Part shown: positions 1 to 6,874 of the stretch, piece by piece
Layout: every line of letters begins with the position of its first letter
Numbering within the stretch: the first letter of the stretch is position 1
Virus record (IMG/VR): IMGVR_UViG_3300003321_000658
Location: 1 to 39,551 of that record
From: a virus
Length of the DNA: 39,551 nucleotides
Reading direction: 5' to 3' (one strand)
Notes under the pieces: model-generated
The model's input: only the letters and a program-made list of their open reading frames with translations
Told to the model about the DNA's origin: nothing
Databases searched by the model: none
Position numbers and translations under genes: made by a program

Positions 1-1488
1 CAGGCCTTCGACCTTCTGCTCGTCGACCGGTGCCTGGATGATTTGACCAGTAGACGGGTCGGTGACGGCTTCCTGCTTGGGCACGTAGCCGAGAGCCTTG
101 ATATCCTCCTCGAAGACAGCGAAATTGATGGGTTTTTCCATCTTGACGGTTAATAAGTTCAGCATGCCTTCGAACAGTTCCTCGGTGGCCTTCTCGTGCA
201 TGAATCTGTCCCAGGTGTCCCGGGCGTTCTCACGGGCGGCCTGCATCTTGAGAGCTGCCGGCGTCTTGCCGGCCATCGGTCCGCCCTGGGCTTCAGTGAT
301 CTCGGTCGTGGACGTACCGAACATGTTCTGCTGGATGGATGATAAGGCGGCGAAAGTGGCCTGGAATTCCTGCAATGGTGCCTCGCCGAACTGCATGGCC
401 TCGACGGCGTTCTGCTGTTTGACCTTCCATTTGGTCCCGGCCTGGTAGCGGATGGTGCTTGGAGTCAGCATGTTGTCTATCATCTTGAGTGGCGGGTAGA
501 CTCGGTTCTTGGCGCCTTCGATGAACAGGTTCAGGATGGAGTCCTTGGCCTTTTGGACCTTCATGCCACGCTCGAAGTCGCCCAGTCCGAAGATGGAGCC
601 GAGCAGCGGGAAGCAGTGGCGCATGACGACCGGTTTGCGTCCCGATTTGTGCGGGTTGTCCATGTCCCGGATGACTAGGTCGTCGCCTTTGGCCTGGTCC
701 TGGAAGTCCGGGGCGTATTCCAGCCAGCGGTCGTTGCGGTACTCGTTGACGATTTCGACCTGGTCCTCGACGTTGGATAAGTCATAACGCTGCTGGACGG
801 TGGAGTTCTGCTTGTTGGAATCGTTGATCTTGGCCGGCTTGTTCTTGCCCTGGTCCTTCATGAGGGACAGGAGCTTGCGGATGGCGGCCTTGTCATATGA
901 AGTGGTCTTGCGGTTCAATATCTGCTCGAGAGCGTCCCGGCTCATGATGGTCGAGACGTAGACAGCCGGAGCTTCCTGGACCGAGCTGTAGCCGGGGCTT
1001 ATAGCGAAACAGCGCGGGTCGACGAGATAGCAGGTCGGGCCGATATAGCCACCTTCACGGTCGACTCGGTAGTCATAAAACATCGGCATCGAGCCGTAGA
1101 CGGAAGCGTAAACGCCCCACATCCGGAGCTTGACCAGCATGTCGAACTGGTCGTCGGCGTTGGGCAGGATGTAGCGGTTGAGCACGATGTTCAGGATCTG
1201 GGCCTTCTTGTTGTCGGCCTTGCTCATGGCGTAGCAGCGTCCGGTCGGTAGCTGGGCGGCCACCCGGGCCTGGCGTTCATAAGACAGCGTCGATAAGGCG
1301 GCGTCGGACACCCGGGTCGGCGTGATGTTGCCGGACACCGAGTCGTTGGTCTGGGCCATCAGGGCCTGTTCTTTTTCGTCCCACGTCGAGCGTATCGGTT
1401 GCAGGGCGTTCCAGGCGGTGTTCCAGCCTTTGGTCAGCGGGCCGTCTTTGAGCTCGGACGTAGCAGCTGCTTTTGTTTTAGTAGCCAA
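1..1488 (-). CDS. portal protein, N-terminal 496 codons (gene continues across the window edge)
   Basis: This is the dodecameric portal through which DNA enters and leaves the capsid. The frame is open from a TTG start at 1488 down to base 1. The start is chosen because AAGGAG lies six bases upstream. The protein has the mixed alpha/beta, Trp- and Tyr-rich body typical of portals, with long helical stretches around residues 330-420. Position 1-3 is an in-frame codon, and the same frame continues from base 39551 to the stop at 38994, giving about 681 aa in all, a normal size for podovirus portals. It lies downstream of both terminase genes, the usual packaging order. An extended -10 promoter lies at 1539-1544. 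Identification rests on context, size and general character rather than one diagnostic motif. Confidence 0.8.
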   Translation of the reverse strand, partial: MATKTKAAATSELKDGPLTKGWNTAWNALQPIRSTWDEKEQALMAQTNDSVSGNITPTRVSDAALSTLSYERQARVAAQLPTGRCYAMSKADNKKAQILNIVLNRYILPNADDQFDMLVKLRMWGVYASVYGSMPMFYDYRVDREGGYIGPTCYLVDPRCFAISPGYSSVQEAPAVYVSTIMSRDALEQILNRKTTSYDKAAIRKLLSLMKDQGKNKPAKINDSNKQNSTVQQRYDLSNVEDQVEIVNEYRNDRWLEYAPDFQDQAKGDDLVIRDMDNPHKSGRKPVVMRHCFPLLGSIFGLGDFERGMKVQKAKDSILNLFIEGAKNRVYPPLKMIDNMLTPSTIRYQAGTKWKVKQQNAVEAMQFGEAPLQEFQATFAALSSIQQNMFGTSTTEITEAQGGPMAGKTPAALKMQAARENARDTWDRFMHEKATEELFEGMLNLLTVKMEKPINFAVFEEDIKALGYVPKQEAVTDPSTGQIIQAPVDEQKVEGL

Positions 1489-1538
1489 TTATAACTCCTT
1501 GATTGATGTCATTGGTGCGTCGTGACTGATTGTTTCGA

Positions 1539-1564
1539 AGTATAACATAAGCATCACTTGTCAA
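1539..1564 (-). promoter_or_regulatory. extended -10 promoter for the portal operon
   Basis: On the minus strand TGTTATACT (extended -10; hexamer at 1539-1544) lies about 50 bases upstream of the portal TTG start. A perfect TTGACA at 1559-1564 sits only 14 bp upstream of it, too close for a normal -35, so the extended -10 probably carries the activity. The 98-bp gap between the portal and the upstream 100-aa gene is AT-rich and holds no gene. Confidence 0.5.
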
Positions 1565-1586
1565 TAAAATAGTTCACATTTATTAC

Positions 1587-1889
1587 TCATTGGTACTCGC
1601 CGTTGACCCGGTTGAAGCGTTTGAAGTCGTTCATCAGTAGCTGTTTGGAGTGGCCCTTGTCGAGCGTGATAGTGAAGGTCAGGTTGCCGGATTCGCCGGC
1701 CTGGGCGAGCATCTTGAGCATGGTGCCGACGATGGTCAGGGCCTCGGCGTTGGAAGCGACGTTGTGCTGGGTGACCTTGGTCAGGTCGATGGTCGTGGTG
1801 TTATCATCCTTGCGTTTGAGCACCAGCATGACGGTGCCGTACTGGACCGATTCCTCGGCCTGGCGGATGAGGTCCTCGAAGCTGCTCAC
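1587..1889 (-). CDS. hypothetical protein between terminase/peptidase and portal genes
   Basis: I do not recognise this 100-aa protein. It starts with GTG (1889), four bases inside the end of the upstream peptidase gene (GTGA overlap), with GGAG about nine bases before the start. It has an acidic N-terminal helix (SSFEDLIRQAEES), a beta-rich middle and a basic C terminus. A role in packaging or head assembly is suggested only by its position between the terminase and portal genes. Confidence 0.7.
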   Translation of the reverse strand: MSSFEDLIRQAEESVQYGTVMLVLKRKDDNTTTIDLTKVTQHNVASNAEALTIVGTMLKMLAQAGESGNLTFTITLDKGHSKQLLMNDFKRFNRVNGEYQ

Positions 1890-2314
1890 TTGCCGTGCTC
1901 CGGGATGAGCTTATGCCGGTACAGGCCATTGACCAGTTTGGCGGCCAGGTCGCCCAGGATGTAGCAGAAGGTCTCGTTGTTCTCGTGATGCTTGAAGGTC
2001 TTGGCGACATCCTGTTCATAAATCGCAATCGCCACGTGCGAGCACTCGTGGGTGATGATGCCGGTCCTAAGAGCACCTTTCCACAGCCGGATATAGCCGG
2101 CGTCGGGCATCTTAACCCACCGCTTACCGACCTGCATCTCACGCCAGTGGGTCTGAGCCAGGCCGTGCATGGCACCGCCGACACGTTCCTCGTAGCCGTT
2201 CTTGTCCTGGTAGCGGTTGCCGGCACGCTCAAGGGCTTCCCGGGTGTCGTATATGCAGACTTGGACGGTCCGTAGCCGGCCGGAATTGCGGGTGGATATC
2301 TGAAAGCGGGTCAT
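1886..2314 (-). CDS. putative zinc metallopeptidase (HExxH)
   Basis: This 142-aa protein has a THECSH motif at residues 88-93, the zinc-binding HExxH signature. A glutamate-rich helix follows at residues 111-114 (ENNE) that could supply a third ligand, as in gluzincin-like phage peptidases. The ATG overlaps the terminase stop (ATGA), and the C terminus overlaps the next gene by four bases, so it is firmly part of the packaging operon. No signal peptide or membrane segment is visible, so it should act in the cytoplasm or virion. A head-maturation or anti-host protease role is possible. The fold itself is not one I can name, and HExxH alone does not prove activity. Confidence 0.65.
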   Translation of the reverse strand: MTRFQISTRNSGRLRTVQVCIYDTREALERAGNRYQDKNGYEERVGGAMHGLAQTHWREMQVGKRWVKMPDAGYIRLWKGALRTGIITHECSHVAIAIYEQDVAKTFKHHENNETFCYILGDLAAKLVNGLYRHKLIPEHGK

Positions 2315-3885
2315 CGCAGGAAGCCTTCCTCGTCGAAGATTTGGTCATCAATCACCGGTTCGTCGTCAGTCGGCGGTTCGAAGTTCACGGCCAGGTACTC
2401 GGTCGCCGTCCGGTGGTGAGAGGTCCAGTCGTGGATGGGCAGGGCGATGGCAGTCGTAGCTTGGGACGTGTCCAGCCGCTGAGGGTAGCGGGCCTGGTCC
2501 AGGGCTTCGAGCCAGCGCTGGGTGCCGGGCGTATCGTTGACTTCGATGCCCTTTTGTAGCATGACCTTGGTCTTCTCGCGCCGGGTTTGGAAGTCGTTGG
2601 CTTCGGGCATGGTTTGGACGTAGATGCCGGGACCGGTGACAGTGTCGGACAGCTCCAGGGCGACGCTCGTCATGGTCTTGGAAGCGACGCTCCGCTTCTT
2701 GACGTCCGGGTCGCCGAAGTGCACGCCCTTGCCGTACTGGTTGAAGCGGGTGATGGCGTCGATCTGCTCCTGGTTGTAATTGAAAGCCGAGTCGATGGGC
2801 TTGCGGAAGAACGGGAAGAACCATTGGATTGGCACGTTCTCGTGCATGATGGCATCGACCAGTCGCATCCGGCCGTTGTCGATGTTGTATTGCCACATTT
2901 GCAGGGCCAGGCCGTCCAGGCCGAAGTCCCAGGCGTAATAACAGCCCCACTGTGGCTGGTACGGGAAGCGTCCGACCTGGCGTTCCTTGGCTTCGGGATA
3001 GACGATGCCAGCCACAGAGCCTTCCCAGTCAATCATGATTTCCCGGGCGAAGTCCTCGGCGGACCGTCGGCGACGCTGTTCGGCCAGCCAGGCTGCGTCC
3101 TTGCGTGGGTCCAGGTGATAGGGCAGGGATATGACCTTGATTTCCTCGCCATCCTTGCCGAACCGCAGACGCTTGGCCTTGGTGTTCGGGCGGATGCCGG
3201 GCGTAGTCAGCACGATACGGCAGTTGGTGGTGTCGGCCGTGGCTCCCCAGGCGGCGGTATCGTTATCCCAAAAGGCGAACTCGTCGAGCACGATAGCCTT
3301 CTGACGACCACCACGGCTGAAGTTCGGGTTGGCTGATTCACCGCCGATGACGTTACCAAGCTCAGGGTTTCGCAGGCTCATATAGGACCGGTGCTTGCCC
3401 GGGTCGAAGCCGGTGGGCAGGGCGATGGCCGGGATTCGCTCTATCATGTAGTCGAGCTTGCCGAACAGGCTCTCTTCCTTGTTGGAGACCTCGCCGGCGC
3501 TGACTTTCCCCACGTTATCAACAATGTCTTCCTTGCGGGAACCAATCAGGAAGTTCGAAGCCTGTATGTATTTCCAGTAGTACAGCAGCACGCCCAGGAC
3601 GGTGTAGGTGGCACCCATCTCTCGGGTCTTGTCGATGAAGATGTCATAACCGCCCTCGATGGCCTGGACGATGTCGGATATCAAATCGACCTGGAAATCG
3701 AACGGGTCGAAGGGCAGGTGATAAGGCGGACGCTTCGGGTCGAACGTGAATAAGAAGGTCCTGAAGAACTTATGGATATTGTCTAAGCTGGCACCACACT
3801 CACGGTCAAGTTTGAGAACCCTGGCCTGCTTTATCAGCCGCTGGTTCTCGATCTCGCGCGAGGATAGCATTGAGTTCTGCATCAC
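2311..3885 (-). CDS. terL: terminase large subunit
   Basis: This is the DNA-packaging ATPase/nuclease. Visible motifs are a variant Walker A (DKTREMGAT, residues 85-93), Walker B IVLDEFAFW (198-206), a coupling motif LTTPG (226-230), and an RNase H-like nuclease domain with acidic residues in YYAWDFG (D320) and HFGDPD (D392/D394). Its length of 524 aa is normal for TerL. The start is GTG 3885 or ATG 3882, with AGGGG upstream. It overlaps the small-subunit gene by 80 bases and ends in an ATGA overlap with the peptidase gene. The Walker A lacks the usual GK(T/S) and has MGAT instead, a deviation seen in other TerL proteins. Confidence 0.93.
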   Translation of the reverse strand: MMQNSMLSSREIENQRLIKQARVLKLDRECGASLDNIHKFFRTFLFTFDPKRPPYHLPFDPFDFQVDLISDIVQAIEGGYDIFIDKTREMGATYTVLGVLLYYWKYIQASNFLIGSRKEDIVDNVGKVSAGEVSNKEESLFGKLDYMIERIPAIALPTGFDPGKHRSYMSLRNPELGNVIGGESANPNFSRGGRQKAIVLDEFAFWDNDTAAWGATADTTNCRIVLTTPGIRPNTKAKRLRFGKDGEEIKVISLPYHLDPRKDAAWLAEQRRRRSAEDFAREIMIDWEGSVAGIVYPEAKERQVGRFPYQPQWGCYYAWDFGLDGLALQMWQYNIDNGRMRLVDAIMHENVPIQWFFPFFRKPIDSAFNYNQEQIDAITRFNQYGKGVHFGDPDVKKRSVASKTMTSVALELSDTVTGPGIYVQTMPEANDFQTRREKTKVMLQKGIEVNDTPGTQRWLEALDQARYPQRLDTSQATTAIALPIHDWTSHHRTATEYLAVNFEPPTDDEPVIDDQIFDEEGFLR

Positions 3886-4330
3886 TCATACCCCTGTTAA
3901 TCTTGTCACCTCCACTGGTCACATCCAGTTTGTCGCCGTAAACTTTCGGCTTCAGTTTCGAAGCTATCCACTTCTTGCCGTCCATGGCGACCCGGGCGGC
4001 GTGCGGTTCGTACTTTCGCTGCAGGACCTTTTCGGAAATATCCTGGATGTCGTCGGCCAGTGCATCAGCAGCTTCAGCTTTCGCGCGCGCGTACTGTTCC
4101 GAAAAATCGTCTTGCGACCGCAACCACATAAAAATCGTGCTGATTGCCGGCATCTTTTTCGGAGCACATACGGTTCGCAGGCTCTTGCCCTCTGCCAGCT
4201 GAGCACATATCTCATCAGCTAATTCCTGCGTGTAAGTGGTAGGCCGGCCTCGGTTCGGGCTATTCCCTGCACTGCCCTGCTGAGGTGTTGAGTTTTCCTG
4301 TGTTTGTGGTGTTGGTTGTGCTTCCGCCAT
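3806..4330 (-). CDS. terS: terminase small subunit
   Basis: This 174-aa DNA-recognition subunit of the packaging motor has a disordered Gln/Pro/Ser-rich N terminus (1-25). A homeodomain-like helix-turn-helix follows (GRPTTYTQELADEICAQL, then LRTVCAPKKMPAISTIFMW), then a helical oligomerisation segment and the family-typical KKWIASKLKPKVYGDK. The start ATG at 4330 has no Shine-Dalgarno site, but a TGATATAAT extended -10 lies eight bases upstream, so the mRNA is probably leaderless. Its end overlaps terL by 80 bases in another frame. Confidence 0.88.
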   Translation of the reverse strand: MAEAQPTPQTQENSTPQQGSAGNSPNRGRPTTYTQELADEICAQLAEGKSLRTVCAPKKMPAISTIFMWLRSQDDFSEQYARAKAEAADALADDIQDISEKVLQRKYEPHAARVAMDGKKWIASKLKPKVYGDKLDVTSGGDKINRGMSDAELNAILARDREPAADKAGQGSQT

Positions 4331-4338
4331 TTGACGGA

Positions 4339-4344
4339 ATTATA
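4339..4344 (-). promoter_or_regulatory. extended -10 promoter directly before terS (leaderless start)
   Basis: TGATATAAT on the minus strand places the expected transcription start about two bases before the terS ATG. No ribosome-binding site is present. It is the start of the terminase-peptidase part of the late operon. Confidence 0.55.
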
Positions 4345-4348
4345 TCAC

Positions 4349-4537
4349 TTACGCTTGGGTTGCCGCACGCCTCAGTCTTTTACGACAGGCCTCGGAGCAA
4401 TAGTTCCCTGAGCTTCGGAACTCGGCCCCGCACCACGAGCACTCTTTGGCTTTGTAAGGTACTGGTACAATCGGGACTTTGCGGATAGGCACGTCGAAGT
4501 TCGGGATGACCGGCTGGTTGAACTTACTTCGGGCCAT
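4349..4537 (-). CDS. small zinc-ribbon protein
   Basis: This 62-aa protein ends in a compact Cys cluster, CSWCGAEF then YCSEACRKRLRR (C-x2-C ... C-x3-C), a treble-clef/zinc-ribbon pattern often found in small nucleic-acid-binding proteins. The N-terminal half contains the Pro-rich stretch VPIVPVPY. It overlaps the upstream gene by 14 bases and precedes terS. A second small protein at 17795-18082 has the same two elements in reverse order. Function unknown; a packaging or transcription accessory role is a guess. Confidence 0.65.
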   Translation of the reverse strand: MARSKFNQPVIPNFDVPIRKVPIVPVPYKAKECSWCGAEFRSSGNYCSEACRKRLRRAATQA

Positions 4538-4928
4538 CAGCCTCCAAACAGGCGTGCTGGTTCATATGGTTATCACACCACCTGCGGTCCGGGTCCTCGG
4601 CTCTGATTTCCAAACGGGTCTTTTCCCTCCAGGCCTTATCACGCACCAGTTTCGGCCAGTTCTTATGCTTCATGGCCCGGCGGTGTATCTCGTACTGAAT
4701 CGAGGTGCCGGCATTGACGCAGTTATACTGAGGTGCGTTCAACGCCCGATCTTCATGGAATACCGGAGTACTGATGTTGCCCTGGATGATTTGGGCGATT
4801 TGGCTACGTTTGATAAGCTGCGTGCCGATTTTTATAAACTCCTTGCCCTGTTCGACCATCCGCTCGACGGCTTGGGCTTCCCGGTCGGTCAGGCTGATTT
4901 CAGTCTTGTCGATAAGTTTCAATATCAT
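4524..4928 (-). CDS. hypothetical protein downstream of the replication initiator
   Basis: This 134-aa protein begins with MILKLIDKTEISLTDREAQ, followed by an amphipathic helix and a KIGTQLIKRSQI segment. I have seen that style in small phage proteins of unknown function that sit next to replication genes. The C-terminal half is basic and rich in Trp, His and Arg. Its ATG overlaps the initiator stop (ATGA), so it should be translationally coupled to the initiator. No catalytic motif is visible. Confidence 0.65.
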   Translation of the reverse strand: MILKLIDKTEISLTDREAQAVERMVEQGKEFIKIGTQLIKRSQIAQIIQGNISTPVFHEDRALNAPQYNCVNAGTSIQYEIHRRAMKHKNWPKLVRDKAWREKTRLEIRAEDPDRRWCDNHMNQHACLEADGPK

Positions 4929-5674
4929 CTCACTACTCCTATGCTACTGGCTCCGTGTTTCCGCTGACCCCAGGCGATTAACTGCGTGGTCTTGGCCTGT
5001 AGGTCACAGAAGTCGGCGATGCGTGGGGCGTATTGATCTGTCTGTGTCAGGGCCACACCCTTAATCAGCTGGGTCAGCTTCTCCGGTCCGTATTTTTTAA
5101 GCATGTTATGGGCGGCGAAGCGATTGGCCTTGACCTTGGACTCGATATTGAACCCGACCTCCTGGGCCCAAAAGTCAAATACCTCATTTATCTGAACCTT
5201 GCCATAACGCTCCGGAGCCGTAGGCTCCAATACGTCAGTATTATTATCTACTGTAATTCTATTGTTATTCTCGCCCCTGTTATTCGACACATTTTGGGAC
5301 ACTTGGTCCCTTTTTGGGACACTTGGTTTCATTTTGGGACGCTTTGCTTGTCCCACTTTGGGACGAGTGTCCCGGCTTGGGACAGTTTCCAAATAAGCGA
5401 TGCTGATATAGGCGTCGGAGCACTTGTAGCCACCCTCTAATTTTATAAGCAGTTCTCGGTCGAGCAGTTCCTTTATGTGGCGGTGGACCGAAGTCTTGGT
5501 ATCGCCCAGGTCCGCGGCGATGGCCCGGACGCTCTTGCTACAGAACCCGAACTTGGCGCTCAGGTGGTAAATCATATCCAGTAGCACGTACTGGGCCCAG
5601 CTGATATCGAGCTGTTCCCGGACGCCGTAGTGGAGCGTCGAGTACCTCGGCTTCTGATTGTCTTGATTGGTCAT
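4925..5674 (-). CDS. replication initiator-like protein (winged HTH plus C-terminal helical domain)
   Basis: This 249-aa protein has an N-terminal winged helix-turn-helix (about residues 28-80; SVRAIAADLGDTKTSVHRHI then a wing), a polar linker (about 97-160), and a helical C-terminal domain (165-238) with YAPRIADF and a terminal LIAWGQRK. That layout matches phage O/DnaD-type initiators, which bind the origin and recruit host helicase. The start is set at 5674 because the ATG at 5734 lies upstream of the predicted transcription start, and GAGGG is seven bases before 5674. The linker-coding DNA carries 20-bp phased repeats. No polymerase or helicase gene was found, so this is probably the only dedicated replication protein. 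A transcription regulator is the main alternative. Confidence 0.72.
   Translation of the reverse strand: MTNQDNQKPRYSTLHYGVREQLDISWAQYVLLDMIYHLSAKFGFCSKSVRAIAADLGDTKTSVHRHIKELLDRELLIKLEGGYKCSDAYISIAYLETVPSRDTRPKVGQAKRPKMKPSVPKRDQVSQNVSNNRGENNNRITVDNNTDVLEPTAPERYGKVQINEVFDFWAQEVGFNIESKVKANRFAAHNMLKKYGPEKLTQLIKGVALTQTDQYAPRIADFCDLQAKTTQLIAWGQRKHGASSIGVVR
5291..5383. repeat. iteron-like repeats inside the initiator gene (candidate origin)
   Basis: On the plus strand TTTTGGGAC recurs at 5292-5300, 5312-5320 and 5332-5340, exactly 20 bp apart. Two degenerate copies follow (TTTGGGAC at 5357-5364, CTTGGGAC at 5376-5383), with inverted GTCCC half-sites between them. The first two units share GGGACACTTGGT. 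The 20-bp period is not a multiple of three, so each copy is read in a different codon frame and the repetition is not a protein-level repeat. They lie in the linker-coding part (residues about 97-128), as the lambda ori iterons do in gene O. Confidence 0.7.
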
Positions 5675-5699
5675 AAAAGAGCCCTCGCTTTGAGGGCTC
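5675..5699 (-). promoter_or_regulatory. hairpin sequestering the initiator ribosome-binding site
   Basis: On the minus strand GAGCCCTC-AAAGC-GAGGGCTC forms a perfect 8-bp stem followed by TTTT and then the ATG at 5674. The only Shine-Dalgarno-like element (GAGGG, complement of 5682-5686) lies in the 3' arm, seven bases from the ATG. The structure can therefore both hide the ribosome-binding site and act as a weak intrinsic terminator, which points to post-transcriptional control of initiator dosage. Confidence 0.65.
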
Positions 5700-5715
5700 A
5701 GGAGATCTGTGTTTT

Positions 5716-5818
5716 GTCCTATCGTGGTATGCAATTAAGATACCACACCTTAACACAGGTGTCAAAACCCTCGTTTATTTTATTGATGTTGAGGGCACCA
5801 ATCTACCACGATTAGGAC
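5716..5818 (-). promoter_or_regulatory. initiator promoter with nested inverted repeats (operators)
   Basis: Minus-strand -35 TTGACA (5760-5765) and -10 TATCTT (5737-5742) are separated by 17 bp, giving a start near 5730. ACACCT-N6-AGGTGT (5745-5762) lies between and over the boxes, and GTGGTAT-N9-ATACCAC (5724-5746) covers the -10. An outer pair, GTCCTATCGTGGTA (5716-5729) and TACCACGATTAGGAC (5804-5818), is an inverted repeat with one extra base and flanks the promoter. CCCTC/GAGGG and GATTAG/CTAATC pairs lie further out. The arrangement suggests tight repression by one or more dimeric regulators, possibly with looping. Regulator unknown. Confidence 0.65.
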
Positions 5819-5880
5819 ACCCTTTAACTATCTAATCATAACACAGCCGCAAGCGGAAAGCTAACGTTTTACCTCTGTTA

Positions 5881-6217
5881 TTATCCCCAGCTGTGCATAA
5901 AAAAGTGGATAACTCGGCTGGGACGCTGCCGGTAGTGTATCGAAAACCGCCGGCTCCCCTAGGGCTCTAGTCTAAGGCGAGTTATCGGCGGTTTTCAGAT
6001 AAGCATGATGCAACGGGGCACCGCAACATCGGGTGGGTCCACCACGTACGCCGGCAGGGTTCGCCCGGCGCGAAGGCCGTTTGAAATAACCAAGCTCGCT
6101 ATCGGTTCACCCTTGAATTCGAACCCCGAAAGGTAAGATCTCGAAGGCTTAGTGGCCGCGAAGGCACCTATGGACCCAAGCCGAGAATAACATAGTTATG
6201 CCCGGTTTTTATCCACA
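5881..6217. other. DnaA-box-like sites flanking the intergenic region (candidate origin)
   Basis: A perfect TTATCCACA lies at 6209-6217. Near matches are TTATCCCCA (5881-5889), TTATGCACA on the minus strand (5892-5900) and TTATCCACT on the minus strand (5904-5912). Together with the AT-rich stretch 6226-6300 and the neighbouring initiator gene they suggest a DnaA-assisted origin. The boxes bracket a GC-rich, highly foldable core. Confidence 0.5.
5899..6184 (-). ncRNA. candidate structured RNA of about 285 nt between the divergent arms
   Basis: No ORF fits here. Strong pairing is seen. TCGG-g-TGGGTCCA (6029-6041) pairs with TGGACCCA-ag-CCGA (6171-6184), closing about 130 nt. CGCCGG (6049-6054) pairs with 6065-6070, and TCGGTTC (6102-6108) with 6121-6129. 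In addition 5908-5916 pairs with 5978-5986 (9 bp) and 5942-5951 with 5987-5996 (10 bp), in crossing order, a pseudoknot with no bases between the two 3' arms. The minus strand is favoured: TTGTGG (6213-6218) and TATGTT (6189-6194), 18 bp apart, would start RNA at the base of the long helix, and the 3' end has T6 (5899-5904) after the pseudoknot. It matches no family I know (not tRNA, tmRNA or RNase P by its consensus boxes). Confidence 0.45.
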
Positions 6218-6256
6218 ATCCACAGCTTTTGTAGTGAATTATACAGTAGCATTTTG

Positions 6257-6285
6257 TTGGTACTTTGGTAAGTACTTGGTATCAT
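6257..6285 (+). promoter_or_regulatory. promoter and TTGGTA repeats before the rightward arm
   Basis: TTGGTA occurs three times (6257-6262, 6265-6270, 6276-6281). The first copy, 17 bp before TATCAT (6280-6285), forms a plausible sigma70 promoter for the rightward operon, with a leader of about 22 bases before the ATG at 6314. The other copies could be regulator half-sites. Confidence 0.45.
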
Positions 6286-6313
6286 TAAAGTAATAAAAAG
6301 GTAAGGTCGCACA

Positions 6314-6619
6314 ATGTTACGCAATACCTCTAAGCCATTTCAAGTCTGCCGGCAGCGTTGCCCCGAGTGCGGGAGCAAGGTCATCCTTTGGCTGTACCCC
6401 AACAAGTGGGCTGGCATCTTCGAGTGCCTCAACGAGCACTGTGCTACCACCTGGTCCTGCGAGCACGACGACGTCCGAATCGAGACCGTCGAGCCGTGGC
6501 CGACTTCACCGCTCGACAATCCTATCGAAACTGAGATCTACGTCTGCAACGCCTGCGGCGTGACCGTCGAGGACCGGGACCCGGTACTGGATAGACTCGA
6601 GGCCGCTTATGATGACTAA
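6314..6619 (+). CDS. zinc-ribbon protein, first gene of the rightward arm
   Basis: This 101-aa protein has a likely zinc ribbon: C-x3-CPEC near residues 12-19, CLNEHC around 38-43 with SCEH just after, and a later CNACG near 79-83. The rest is acidic. It is the first gene after the rightward promoter, where early phage regulators or host take-over proteins often lie. AAGG lies about ten bases before the ATG. The end overlaps the next gene by 11 bases. Function not recognised; nucleic-acid or protein binding through the ribbon is an inference. Confidence 0.7.
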   Translation: MLRNTSKPFQVCRQRCPECGSKVILWLYPNKWAGIFECLNEHCATTWSCEHDDVRIETVEPWPTSPLDNPIETEIYVCNACGVTVEDRDPVLDRLEAAYDD

Positions 6620-6872
6620 CCTTGATGACGACGAGCGGTCCCTGAGCTTCAAAGCCAAAATCAGTTTGGAAGATTTCGGCAAGGCTCTCAAAGCTTATAA
6701 CAAACTGGTCAGGCTGTTCGCCGGCCGGGACGCAACCTCCAAGGAATTCATCGATTGGCTGGTGGCCAACGAGTTCGTCGACGTCAGTCCGAGCGTCGGC
6801 GAAATCAACGAAGTCATGAAAGACCCTAACAGCCCGAAGTCCAAAGAGATACTGCGAAGGGCGGCCAAATAG
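6609..6872 (+). CDS. hypothetical acidic/helical protein
   Basis: An 87-aa protein starting with ATGATG inside the end of the previous gene (11-base overlap), with GAGG upstream. It is predicted mostly helical (LEDFGKALKAYNKLVRLFAG; EFIDWLVANEFVD), with no cysteines or membrane segment. Not recognised. Coupled to its neighbours in the early operon. Confidence 0.65.
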   Translation: MMTNLDDDERSLSFKAKISLEDFGKALKAYNKLVRLFAGRDATSKEFIDWLVANEFVDVSPSVGEINEVMKDPNSPKSKEILRRAAK

Positions 6873-6874
6873 AT

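Noticed and set aside
2587-3336. Long plus-strand frame opposite the terminase gene
   Set aside because: It mirrors terL codons, has no ribosome site and no recognisable protein features; GC-rich coding DNA often leaves such open antisense frames.
5291-5383. CRISPR array
   Set aside because: Repeats are short, imperfect, 20 bp apart and inside a coding gene; no spacers or cas genes. No CRISPR array is visible anywhere.
5033-5440. Plus-strand frame opposite the replication initiator
   Set aside because: Covers the iteron repeats and antisense codons of the initiator only; no start signal.
5734-5734. Upstream ATG as start of the replication initiator
   Set aside because: It lies upstream of the transcription start expected from the promoter at 5737-5765; ATG 5674 has a ribosome site and a sensible N terminus.
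6034-6178. tRNA, tmRNA or RNase P RNA in the control region
   Set aside because: A TTCGAA/TTCGCC string gives a weak T-loop resemblance, but no acceptor stem, CCA, tmRNA reading frame or RNase P consensus boxes fit.
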